DNA of 28,856 nt, taken from contig JBIOYC010000055.1 of the NCBI GenBank assembly GCA_044869955.1, positions 1 through 28,856 on the forward strand, read 5' to 3'. Both the position numbers and the translations under genes were made by a program. Of the stretch, positions 7,026-14,754 are shown one piece after another. Source of the DNA: CALMKX01 sp044869955 (GTDB lineage: Bacteria > Acidobacteriota > Thermoanaerobaculia > Multivoradales > SZUA-115). A model generated the notes under the pieces. It worked only from the letters and a program-made list of their open reading frames with translations. It made no database searches and was not told the origin of the DNA. Position 1 is the first letter of the stretch. Every line of letters begins with the position of its first letter.

Positions 7026-9623
7026 TCAAATCCGCCCCGCCAGCTCGGGCCGCTGGCGCAAGGGCTCGAACCAGGGGAAGGAGAACCAGCGCCGCTCGAC
7101 TCCGCCGTCCAGGGCCAAGCCGGCGTTGACCGAGGCCGAGCCCAGCTCCCCCACCAGGGTGTAGACCAGGCTCGCCTCGTAGTAGGCCTGGGGGTTCTGG
7201 CCGGCGGTCTTGAGCCCCTCCTGGATGGCGGTGATCGCCTCTGCCGTGCGCCCCAGGTGCGCCAGGGCCTGGGCGCGCACCGTGAGCAGCTGCCAGTCGC
7301 CCGCGGTGGCCGGCGCGGCAGCGAGCACTTCCTCGTAGAGGGAGCGCGCCGCATCGGTGCGGTCGAGGAGGAAGCTGGCGTCGGCCAGATTCAGCAGGTA
7401 GATCGGGTTGCCCGGCTCGAGCCGGATGACCTGCTCGAAGCTCGCCGCCGCCTCGGCGTAGCGACCGAGCAGGAAGTGAGCGAGCCCGAGGTTCGACAGG
7501 GGCACCACGCCCGGCGCCTCTTGCACCAGCTCCTCGTACAGCTTCGCCGCCCGTTCGGGACTGCCATTCAGCAGCTCGAGCTGGGCGAGCAGAGTGCGGC
7601 CCAGATGGCTCGCCGGGAAGCGCTCGAGCAGGGCCAGCAGGTGCTCGCGGGCGGCGGAGGTCTCGCCCTGGCGGATCTCCAGGTTGGCCAGCTGGTAGAG
7701 GTTGCGCCAAGAGGGATGGCGCTCGGCGGCCCGGCGCATCAGGACCAGGGCTTCCCCGGGCTGGCCCATGCGCTCGACCAGCAAGGCCCGTTGAGCGAGC
7801 AGGCGGGTGTCCCCGGGCTCGCGGCGGGCGAGCTCGGCGAGCGCCGCCTCGGCCTCGCCCAGGCGCCCCCCGGCCAGGGCCACGTCGACCGCCGTGAACA
7901 GGGCGGCCGGGTCCTCCGGAGCCAGACGCCGGGCCTCGGCCACGGCGGCCGCGGCGGTGGCGAGGTCCCCCTCTGCACGGGATTCGGCAAAACGGAAGCG
8001 TGCCAGGTCTGCGGCCAACAGATGCGCTTCCACGAAGCGGGGGGAGGAGGCCCGCACGGTCTCGAGCTCCCGCGCCAACTCGGCGACGGGGGCGCGCCGG
8101 CGGTCGCCGAAGAAGCGGCTGCGGATGGCCAGGAAGCTCTGGTAGTCCGTGCCATCGACGTCCAGGCGCAACGAGGCTCCGGGCCGTAGCCCACGTTCGC
8201 CGTAGGCCTGGCGGAGCTGGGCCTCGGCCGCGCTGGTGGCGGCGAAGAGATCGTCCGTCGGGACCTCGAAGGAGCGAGTCCAGAGCAGGCCGCCGTCGCC
8301 GCCCCGCACCCGCATCAGGGTGGCGCGGCAGACGCCGCCAGCACAGTCCAGGCGCGAGCGCACCAGCTCGTCCGCGGCCTCCGCGGCGGCCACCGCGCTC
8401 GACGGACCCCTGGGGGCATCGGGGCCCTCGAGCACCACCGGCACCACCCGGGTCAGGGCGGTCAGACCGCGCACCACTCCCGAACGCACCGAGGCCGTGA
8501 GCAGGGCGAGGCCGGGATTCGCCGGCTCGGCCACGAGCTCGACCTCGGGCACCACCACGAGCAGCTCGGGCGGCGGCCGCAGCAGCCACCAGCCGCCGCC
8601 GGCGCCGACCAGGCCCAGGCCGGCCAGGGCTCCCAAGACGCGGCGGTCGAGGCTCCGGCGAGGGGAGGAGAGCGGCGCGGGCGGCCGCAACGGCACCTCC
8701 ACCTGGGTGGCCTGGGCGAACGACGGGGCGGGACGAGACGCCGGCAGCGACGCCGCCTCGCTGCCCAGCGCCGCCCCGAGCACGGCGACGGCCTCGTGGG
8801 AGCTGCCGGGGCGGCGGTGACGGTCCTTCTCGAGCAGGCGGTCGATCAGCTCCGAGACCTCGACCGAAACCTCCGGCGCCACCTCCGCAGCCGGCGCCTG
8901 ACGATGGGAGCACACCCGGGTCAGCGTCTCCACGGCGTCGGCGCCCTCGAAGGGGCTCTCGCCGGTCGCCAGCTCGTAGAGCAACACCCCGAGCGAGAAG
9001 AGGTCGGCGCGGGCGTCCACGTCACCACCCACGGCCTGCTCCGGAGCCATGGCGCGTAGGGTGCCGACCACGGTGTGGGCGGCGGTCAGAGCGGGCTCGC
9101 CCCCGGGCCGCTCGCCCAGCAGCTTGGCCAGTCCGAAGTCGAGCACACGGGCCTGGCCCTCGGCGGTGATCAGGACGTTCTCGGCCTTCAGGTCGCGGTG
9201 GACGATGCCGGCGTCGTGGGCGGCGGCCAGGGCCTCGGCCACCTGGCGACCCACGGCCAGCCGCTGGAAGAGGCTGCGCTCGGCCGCCTTGCGCCAGATC
9301 GACAGGGGGACGCCGTCGACCAGCTCCATCACCAGGGCGAGCCCCTCCTCGTCCTCGATCAGGTCGTAGACCTGCACCACCGAAGGGTGTCGCAGCCGGG
9401 CCGCGGCCTTGGCTTCCCGGCGGAAGCGCTCGCGGGCCTTGGTCTCGGCGGCGGCCTCGGCATGGATGCGCTTGACCGCCACCCAGCGCTCCAGGCGGGA
9501 GTCGTAGGCCCGGTAGACCGTGCCCATCCCGCCCGAGCCCAGCTCCCCCTTGAGCTGGTAAGGGCCGATGGTGCGGGCAGCGTCCGGATCGGCGCTCGTG
9601 GACTTGGCCCCGAGCTCAGGCAT
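7026..9623 (-). CDS. Membrane-anchored Ser/Thr protein kinase with C-terminal TPR repeats
   Basis: An 865-aa Hanks-type kinase. Residues ~21-285 form the kinase domain, with glycine loop GSGGMG (29-34), Lys51 in VAVKRI, HRDLKAEN (142-149, Asp144), DFG (162-164) and MAPEQ (192-196), so it should be active. A Pro-rich linker and one membrane segment (about 329-348, VLGALAGLGLVGAGGGWWLL) follow. The remaining ~500 residues are alanine/leucine-rich helical TPR-like repeats, probably periplasmic and used for sensing or docking. The ATG at 9623 overlaps the end of the sigma54 activator gene by 8 bp, so the two are translationally coupled. Because the neighbour has an FHA-like domain that in this family reads phosphothreonine, the kinase probably phosphorylates the activator or a shared partner (inference). 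Confidence 0.93.
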   Translation of the reverse strand: MPELGAKSTSADPDAARTIGPYQLKGELGSGGMGTVYRAYDSRLERWVAVKRIHAEAAAETKARERFRREAKAAARLRHPSVVQVYDLIEDEEGLALVMELVDGVPLSIWRKAAERSLFQRLAVGRQVAEALAAAHDAGIVHRDLKAENVLITAEGQARVLDFGLAKLLGERPGGEPALTAAHTVVGTLRAMAPEQAVGGDVDARADLFSLGVLLYELATGESPFEGADAVETLTRVCSHRQAPAAEVAPEVSVEVSELIDRLLEKDRHRRPGSSHEAVAVLGAALGSEAASLPASRPAPSFAQATQVEVPLRPPAPLSSPRRSLDRRVLGALAGLGLVGAGGGWWLLRPPPELLVVVPEVELVAEPANPGLALLTASVRSGVVRGLTALTRVVPVVLEGPDAPRGPSSAVAAAEAADELVRSRLDCAGGVCRATLMRVRGGDGGLLWTRSFEVPTDDLFAATSAAEAQLRQAYGERGLRPGASLRLDVDGTDYQSFLAIRSRFFGDRRRAPVAELARELETVRASSPRFVEAHLLAADLARFRFAESRAEGDLATAAAAVAEARRLAPEDPAALFTAVDVALAGGRLGEAEAALAELARREPGDTRLLAQRALLVERMGQPGEALVLMRRAAERHPSWRNLYQLANLEIRQGETSAAREHLLALLERFPASHLGRTLLAQLELLNGSPERAAKLYEELVQEAPGVVPLSNLGLAHFLLGRYAEAAASFEQVIRLEPGNPIYLLNLADASFLLDRTDAARSLYEEVLAAAPATAGDWQLLTVRAQALAHLGRTAEAITAIQEGLKTAGQNPQAYYEASLVYTLVGELGSASVNAGLALDGGVERRWFSFPWFEPLRQRPELAGRI

Positions 9624-11223
9624 CTCGGGGCTCCAGGCTCTTGCGCCGCAGGGAGAGGGCCTCGCGCGACACGCCGAGGGAACGGGCGGCGGCGGCCTCG
9701 TCGCCCCCGGCGGCAGCGAGGGCCGCCTCGATCTCGGGCCGACTCAGGCGGGCGGCGGTCGACAGGGTCGGATGACGCTCGATCAAGGAGTAGAGAGAGG
9801 TGCGGGACACGCCCAGACGCTCGGCGGTCGGCTTGAGACGGTAGTCGCAGGCGGCCAGGACCTCGAGCAGCTCGTCCTCGCCGACCTCGGAGGGGGCGCG
9901 AAAACGCCTCCGCGCCGGTACCTCGGGCGCGGCCTCGACTGGAACCGGGTCCGGGGGCCGTTCCTCGGCGGCTCCGGCGAGGGTCTCGGCCGTGACCTCG
10001 CGGCCGATCGCCCGGCCACCCCTGCCGAGCACGGCCAGGCGACGGGCGACGTTCCTCAGCTGGCGGACGTTGCCCGGCCAGGCCAGACCGGCGAGCTCCG
10101 CGACCAGCGGCGCGGGCAGCCACGAGGTCACCTCCCCCTCGGTCAATCGCTGCGGCTCGCCGAAAGACGCCAGCTCCTCGGCCAGGAAGTGCAGCAACAG
10201 CCGCCCGAGGTCGTCGCGGCGCTCGGCCAGGGCGGGCAGGCGGATCTCCCAACCGGAGAGGCGATGCAGCAAGGGCGAGCGGAAGCGCCCCTCGGAAGCG
10301 GCCTTTTCGAGGTCGGCATCGGTGGCGGCGAGCACCCGAACCTCGACTCGCCGGGGACGGTCGCTGCCGAGGGGGTGGATCTCGCCGTTCTCGAGGGCCC
10401 GCAGCAACAGCACCTGCACCTCGGCCGAGGCCTCACCGATCTCGTCCAGGAACAGGGTGCCGCCCTCCGCGCGCACGAAGAGGCCGTCGCGCCGGCGCAC
10501 CGCTCCGGTGTAGGAGCCCTCGGCGGCCCCGAACAGCTCGGCCGCGGCGAGAGTCGGCGGCAAGGCGCCCAGGTTCACGGCGATGAAGGGCCGCGCGCGT
10601 CGCGGGCTGGCCTGGTGGAGAGCATGGGCCACCAGCTCCTTGCCGGTGCCGGTCTCCCCACGCAGGAGCACGGGAATCGGCAGGTCGGCCACCTGGCGGA
10701 TGGCCTCCCGCAGGCCGAGCATCGCCGGGCTCTCCCCCACCAGGCCGAAGGAGGGCGGCTCGGTGGCCGAGAAGGGGGGCAGCAAATGGAGCAGCAGGAC
10801 CACGCGATCGGCGAGCAGGAGCACGGCGCCCCGGCCGAGGGTCTCCCAGCTGAGCACTTGGGGCTCGACCAGAGGCCGGCCCTCCACCGCCACCCGGGTG
10901 CGGGAGGCGGAGGGCACTACCCGCACACCGCCCGAGGCGGTGTCGGGCTCGATGCGGATCGGGCTGCGAGAGAGGTAGAGGTCCTCGAGGGGCCGTCGCC
11001 GGCCCTCCTCGACCGGTGAGAACGCCGGCTCGAGCCGGGAGAGAGAGACCGGACGGGCGCTGACCAGGTCCGGCAACGGCACCCGCTCCCCCACTCGCCG
11101 CGGGTCGGGATGCCAGAGGATCGTCAGCCCTGGGACCTGAACGCGGGGGCCACCCTGCCAGGCGGCAGAGCCGATGCGGGTGTCGACCTCACGAACGCTG
11201 GTCGGTGCGGAGACCTTCTTCAT
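9616..11223 (-). CDS. FHA-like sigma54-dependent transcriptional activator with two HTH segments
   Basis: A 535-aa enhancer-binding protein. Residues ~30-140 resemble a diverged FHA domain (EDLYLSRSPIRI in place of the usual LSRxH core). Residues ~160-390 are the AAA+ domain: Walker A GETGTGKE (189-196), Walker B GGTLFLDE (254-261) and a sigma54-contact loop GSYTGA (236-241) instead of GAFTGA. The C-terminus holds two successive Fis-type helix-turn-helix candidates, around YRLKPTAERLGVSRTSLYSL and DEAAAARSLGVSREALSLR. The start is ATG at 11223; an in-frame GTG at 11280 would add 19 residues, and neither has a clear ribosome binding site. It lies after the pagL-like gene and overlaps the kinase gene. 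Its DNA target may be the repeat array at 6454-6494 (inference). Confidence 0.9.
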   Translation of the reverse strand: MKKVSAPTSVREVDTRIGSAAWQGGPRVQVPGLTILWHPDPRRVGERVPLPDLVSARPVSLSRLEPAFSPVEEGRRRPLEDLYLSRSPIRIEPDTASGGVRVVPSASRTRVAVEGRPLVEPQVLSWETLGRGAVLLLADRVVLLLHLLPPFSATEPPSFGLVGESPAMLGLREAIRQVADLPIPVLLRGETGTGKELVAHALHQASPRRARPFIAVNLGALPPTLAAAELFGAAEGSYTGAVRRRDGLFVRAEGGTLFLDEIGEASAEVQVLLLRALENGEIHPLGSDRPRRVEVRVLAATDADLEKAASEGRFRSPLLHRLSGWEIRLPALAERRDDLGRLLLHFLAEELASFGEPQRLTEGEVTSWLPAPLVAELAGLAWPGNVRQLRNVARRLAVLGRGGRAIGREVTAETLAGAAEERPPDPVPVEAAPEVPARRRFRAPSEVGEDELLEVLAACDYRLKPTAERLGVSRTSLYSLIERHPTLSTAARLSRPEIEAALAAAGGDEAAAARSLGVSREALSLRRKSLEPRDA

Positions 11224-11343
11224 GCGCTTTGCGACCGCGGCGACGAGGCTGGGCTCTCGCGGGCCTTGCCGATCGCCCACCAGGGCGCCGCGCCGAACCG
11301 CCGTGCCCAGCGTTCTTCGCCGAAGATCGAACGGGATGCTATC

Positions 11344-11865
11344 TCAGTCGCTCGGTCGGCTGTGCCAGGTGTAGGAGAGCAGGACCGACTCCTCGCCCGG
11401 GTTCCTCGCGTAGAGGTTGGCGTTCGAGAGGTGGTAGAAGCCGAAGCCGATCCGGTCGCCGTTGGCGAGCGCGTAGGCGCCCTCGAAAGCGCTGCGGAAG
11501 TGCAGGGTGCTGCCGAGGTCCTTGCCGTTCCCGCTCGAGTACATCGCCACCGCGAAGCTCGGCTGAAACCACCAGCGCTGGCCCATCTGGATGTCCCAGC
11601 GAAAGCCGCCGTGCCCCCAGAGCCCCCCCTCTTCGTTGCTAGCCACGCCGAGGATCGGCCGCAACCGGAGCCACCCTGGAAGACCGCGGAAGCTGCGGGG
11701 AGCCCAGGCCACCTCCACCCCGACCTCGGACTGATCCGGTAGCTCGTCCTCGACGTTGAAGAGACCAGCGCGGAGCGTCCAGGACCGCTGCGGCTCCGCT
11801 CCCTCCCCCGCAAGAGCCGGCGTCGCGAGCCAGCCCACCATCAACCAAATCAAGACTCGCGGCAT
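11344..11865 (-). CDS. pagL: Lipid A 3-O-deacylase (PagL-like outer-membrane enzyme)
   Basis: A 173-aa protein with a Sec signal peptide (MPRVLIWLMVGWLATPALA, cleavage near residue 19) followed by a beta-barrel-like pattern of alternating hydrophobic residues. The PagL catalytic set is present with the right spacing: His145, Ser147 (HLSN) and Glu159, matching the His-Ser-Glu triad at +0, +2 and +14 in Pseudomonas PagL. PagL removes the 3-position acyl chain of lipid A at the outer membrane, altering immune recognition and membrane packing. The start is ATG at 11865 with a purine-rich GGGGGAAG upstream. It is 120 nt upstream of the sigma54 activator gene on the same strand, so the two may share a transcript. 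It diverges from the glycosyltransferase pair at 11999, which also appears to serve the envelope. Confidence 0.85.
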   Translation of the reverse strand: MPRVLIWLMVGWLATPALAGEGAEPQRSWTLRAGLFNVEDELPDQSEVGVEVAWAPRSFRGLPGWLRLRPILGVASNEEGGLWGHGGFRWDIQMGQRWWFQPSFAVAMYSSGNGKDLGSTLHFRSAFEGAYALANGDRIGFGFYHLSNANLYARNPGEESVLLSYTWHSRPSD

Positions 11866-11968
11866 GACGACTTCCCCCCGATGAATACGCCGCAGCCGGA
11901 CCTCCGGCCTGTAGGACGGGGACTACAACGCACCGCCCGCTGTGGGCATTCCTCGTCGCGGGGGCGCA

Positions 11969-11977
11969 TGCTACTGT
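11969..11977 (+). promoter_or_regulatory. Extended -10 promoter of the glycosyltransferase operon
   Basis: TGC TACTGT, 21 nt before the GTG at 11999, in the 133-nt gap between divergent genes. The same TGCTAC core occurs before the nuclease gene at 25191. No clear -35 is seen. Confidence 0.4.
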
Positions 11978-11998
11978 CCGCCCGGAGACCCGCCGCCC

Positions 11999-12742
11999 GT
12001 GACGCCCCCCGACCTCTCTCTGGTCATCCCGGTCTACAACGAGGTCGAGAACCTCCCGGTCCTCGCCGAAGAAATCCACGCCGCGCTGGCCGGCACGGCC
12101 CAGAGCTTCGAGGTGATCTGGGTGGACGACGGCTCGACGGACGGCAGCGCCGCGAGCCTCGAGCGCCTGTGCGCGGGCGATCGCCGGCACCGCCTCGTGC
12201 GGCTGATCCGCAACCAGGGCCAGTCGGCGGCCCTGGCGGCCGGCTTCCGGCGCGTCCGGGGGGCGGTGACGGTCACCCTCGACTCGGATCTCCAGAACGA
12301 TCCCCGGGACATCCCGGCCCTGCTCGCGGCCCTCGAGGGACACGACCTGGTCTCGGGCGTGCGGGTGACCCGCCGGGACAACTGGGTCCGCCGGCTCTCT
12401 TCGCGGGTCGCCAACCGGGTGCGCTCGTGGGTGCTCGCGGACGGCATCTCGGACGTGGGCTGCTCGCTCAAGGCCTACCGCAGCGAGTACCTCCGCCATC
12501 TCCCCGAGTTCAAAGGCATGCACCGCTTCTTGCCGGCCCTGGTCCTGATGCAGGGAGGGCGTTTGCGGGAGCTGCCGGTGCACCATCGGCCCCGGCGCTT
12601 CGGCGTGGCCAAGTACGGCATCGGCAACCGGCTGTGGCGGGGTCTGGCGGACCTCTGCGGTGTGGCGTGGCTCGACAAGCGCTGGATCGACCCCCGGCTC
12701 GAGCAGGAGATCACCTCGCCTCCGGAGGTCGAGCGCACTTGA
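11999..12742 (+). CDS. GT2 glycosyltransferase, polyprenyl-phosphate sugar synthase type (DPM1/ArnC-like)
   Basis: A 247-aa cytoplasmic family-2 glycosyltransferase. Visible are LVIPVYNEVENLP at the N-terminus, the nucleotide-binding VDDGSTDGS (DDGSTD 43-48), the metal-binding DSD at 95-97 (TLDSDLQNDP), and the C-terminal HRPRRFGVAKYGIGNRLWRG block typical of dolichol/undecaprenyl-phosphate transferases. It has no C-terminal membrane helices, unlike ArnC, and so is DPM1-like. It would load a sugar onto undecaprenyl phosphate, making the donor for the adjacent membrane transferase. The start is GTG at 11999, which gives the family N-terminus; an upstream in-frame GTG at 11942 would add a non-homologous leader. 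It overlaps the next gene as TTGA. Confidence 0.9.
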   Translation: MTPPDLSLVIPVYNEVENLPVLAEEIHAALAGTAQSFEVIWVDDGSTDGSAASLERLCAGDRRHRLVRLIRNQGQSAALAAGFRRVRGAVTVTLDSDLQNDPRDIPALLAALEGHDLVSGVRVTRRDNWVRRLSSRVANRVRSWVLADGISDVGCSLKAYRSEYLRHLPEFKGMHRFLPALVLMQGGRLRELPVHHRPRRFGVAKYGIGNRLWRGLADLCGVAWLDKRWIDPRLEQEITSPPEVERT

Positions 12743-14463
12743 GCGCGGGCCAGCGCGCGCGCCGGGAGGGGTGGGGCGTGGCCCTGTTGGCGGCCCTGCT
12801 CTTCCTGCCCGGTATGGCCTCCCGGGACCTGTGGAACCCGGACGAGCCCCGCTATGCCGAGGTCGCCCGGGAGATGCTCGAGAGCGGGCAGTTCTTCGTG
12901 CCCCACGTGAACGGGCAGCTCTACTCGCAGAAGCCGCCTCTGCTCTTCTGGCTGATGGCGGCGAGCTCCCAGCTGGTGGGAGGGATGAACGAGACGGCGG
13001 CCCGGCTGCCTTCCGGCCTCGCCGCCGTGGCCGCCGTGACCCTGACCTTCCTGATCGGCCGGCGGCTGTTAGGCCGGCGTGCCGCCTGGCTCGCCGCCGC
13101 CTCGTTCGCGACCGGCGTGAAGCTCCTCTGGCAGGGTCGGGTGGGCCAGATCGACATGCTGCTGGTGGCGCTGGTCACTTTCGCCGTGTGGTGGTGGCTG
13201 CGGGCGGAGACCGAGGGCCGGCCCGGCTTCGCGCGCCTGTTCTTCGTCACCGCCGGCCTGGCCACCGTGGCCAAGGGACCGGTGGGCTTGCTGCCCCCCC
13301 TCCTTTCCATCCTCGGCTGGGCGGCTTTGCTGCGCGACCGAGCCGTCCTGCGCCGGCTGAAGGTGGGCACGGGTCTGCTGATCTGGGCCGGCGTGGTGCT
13401 GCTGTGGCTGGCTCCGGCGGGGCTCATCGCCGGCCGTGAATACCTCGAGCCGATCCTCTACAAGCAGAACCTCCAACGCTACGCCGACCCCTGGCACCAC
13501 CACCAGCCCTGGTACTACTACCTCACCGTGGTGCCTGCGGACTTCTTCCCCTGGTCGTTCCTCCTGCCCACGGCCCTGGTGATCGGCTGGCGGCGGCTGG
13601 TGGGCTCCCTCGCGAGCTTGCGTACCCGCCTCGCCGCGGGAACGGAGGAGGGGTGGGCCGGCCGGGGCTTCCTCTTCGCCCTCTGCTGGGTGGTGGTGAC
13701 GATCCTCTTCTTCAGCCTGTCGCCCGCCAAGCGTACGGTCTACGTGCTGACCATGTATCCGGGATTGGCGCTGCTGGTAGGTGCCGGCCTCGACCGCTTG
13801 CTCGCGGCCTTGGACGTTGCCCCGGCCGGCTCGGCGGAGCGACGGGCGCTGCGGCGGTGGCTCCTGGTGCCGCTAGCCCTCGTCGCCGCCCTGCTCACGG
13901 CCGTGGCGGCCGCCCCGATCTGGCTCCAGAGCCAGATCTCCGGCGGCGGCACCGGGGCCGAGCGCTGGCTGCGAAAGATCCCCGAGCTGCCCCACCTGCC
14001 CCCCGACCTGCCGCAGATGGTGGCGTTGTGGCTGTCGCTCGCGGCCATCGGCGCCTGGTTGGCGGTGTGGCTCGCCAACCGACAACGCGGCGGGCGAGGC
14101 TTGGGGGTGCTCGCCGGGGGCATGGGCGCGGCGGCAATCGGTCTGATCCTCGGCGTGCTGCCGCTCCTGAACCCGTGGAAGTCCGCCCGCCCCGTGGTCG
14201 AGGAGCTCCTCGCCCGTGCCGCGCCGGAGGAGCCCTACGCCCTTTACCCACGCCTCGACGCCCCGGTGCTCTTTTACTCCAAGCGCTTGGCAGTCTGGCC
14301 CCAGAGCCCCGAGGAGCTCCAGGCCTACGCCGCCGGCCCCGGCCCCCGCTGGCTCTTCATCGAGCACGACGACCTCGACGAGCTCCCCTTCGAGCTGCCG
14401 ATGACCGAGGTCGCCCGCGGGGCCGACCTGCGGGATGGCTACGTGCTGATGAGGAAGCCTTAG
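12739..14463 (+). CDS. ArnT/PMT-like polyprenyl-phosphate-dependent glycosyltransferase (GT83)
   Basis: A 574-aa integral membrane protein with about a dozen hydrophobic segments and a C-terminal soluble part. The first periplasmic loop carries the catalytic signature NPDEPRYAEVAREM (33-46), the conserved acidic motif of ArnT/PMT enzymes. ArnT moves L-Ara4N from undecaprenyl phosphate to lipid A; relatives move mannose or other sugars to lipids or proteins, so the acceptor here is not settled. The start is TTG at 12739, overlapping the upstream stop as TTGA, with GGAGG 10 nt before it. Pairing with the GT2 donor synthase supports a two-step glycan-addition unit at the inner membrane. With pagL opposite, lipid A is a plausible target (inference). 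Confidence 0.9.
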   Translation: MSAGQRARREGWGVALLAALLFLPGMASRDLWNPDEPRYAEVAREMLESGQFFVPHVNGQLYSQKPPLLFWLMAASSQLVGGMNETAARLPSGLAAVAAVTLTFLIGRRLLGRRAAWLAAASFATGVKLLWQGRVGQIDMLLVALVTFAVWWWLRAETEGRPGFARLFFVTAGLATVAKGPVGLLPPLLSILGWAALLRDRAVLRRLKVGTGLLIWAGVVLLWLAPAGLIAGREYLEPILYKQNLQRYADPWHHHQPWYYYLTVVPADFFPWSFLLPTALVIGWRRLVGSLASLRTRLAAGTEEGWAGRGFLFALCWVVVTILFFSLSPAKRTVYVLTMYPGLALLVGAGLDRLLAALDVAPAGSAERRALRRWLLVPLALVAALLTAVAAAPIWLQSQISGGGTGAERWLRKIPELPHLPPDLPQMVALWLSLAAIGAWLAVWLANRQRGGRGLGVLAGGMGAAAIGLILGVLPLLNPWKSARPVVEELLARAAPEEPYALYPRLDAPVLFYSKRLAVWPQSPEELQAYAAGPGPRWLFIEHDDLDELPFELPMTEVARGADLRDGYVLMRKP

Positions 14464-14478
14464 AGCCTTCCGCGGGCT

Positions 14479-14513
14479 TGACGGGGACGGTAAAGCGCCC
14501 TACGTTTTACCGC
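14479..14513 (+). promoter_or_regulatory. Promoter and inverted-repeat operator of the AbrB/VapB-like gene
   Basis: TTGACG (14479-14484), a 16-nt spacer and TACGTT (14501-14506) end 7 nt before the ATG at 14514. The inverted repeat GGTAAA/TTTACC brackets the -10, as expected for an autorepressing AbrB-fold antitoxin. Confidence 0.5.
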
Positions 14514-14750
14514 ATGACGAGCACAGTTTCGTCCAAGGGTCAGGTAACGATTCCGTTGGAAGTCCGAAAACGGCTGGGCCTACGGGCGGGTACTACGATC
14601 ACCTTCGAGCTGAGGGAAGGCGGAGCCCTGCTCAAGAAGAGTTCGGTGGGTACCCACCCGATGGATCGCCTGTCCGGCATCCTCCCCCTCGACCGACCGG
14701 TCGACGAGCTGATCGACGAGATGCGAGGCCCCCGGCCTCCCCTTATCTGA
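14514..14750 (+). CDS. AbrB/MazE-fold antitoxin-type regulator (VapB-like), no toxin partner visible
   Basis: A 78-aa protein whose N-terminus is a clear SpoVT/AbrB swapped-hairpin DNA-binding domain (MTSTVSSKGQVTIPLEVRKRLGLRAGTTITFEL, residues 1-33). It is followed by a short tail with LSGILPLDRPVDELIDEM (about 53-70) of the kind that wraps the toxin in VapB antitoxins. VapB normally precedes a PIN-domain VapC ribonuclease, but here the next gene (ymdB, convergent) ends 4 nt after the stop, so no toxin gene is present. It may be an orphan antitoxin or a stand-alone regulator. The ATG has no Shine-Dalgarno and sits just after a promoter, suggesting a leaderless mRNA. Confidence 0.87.
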   Translation: MTSTVSSKGQVTIPLEVRKRLGLRAGTTITFELREGGALLKKSSVGTHPMDRLSGILPLDRPVDELIDEMRGPRPPLI

Positions 14751-14754
14751 CCCC

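Noticed and set aside
6982..8913. Second long minus-strand frame within the kinase gene
   Set aside because: Arg/Pro/Gly-rich low-complexity translation typical of an out-of-frame high-GC gene; the kinase frame has all catalytic motifs.
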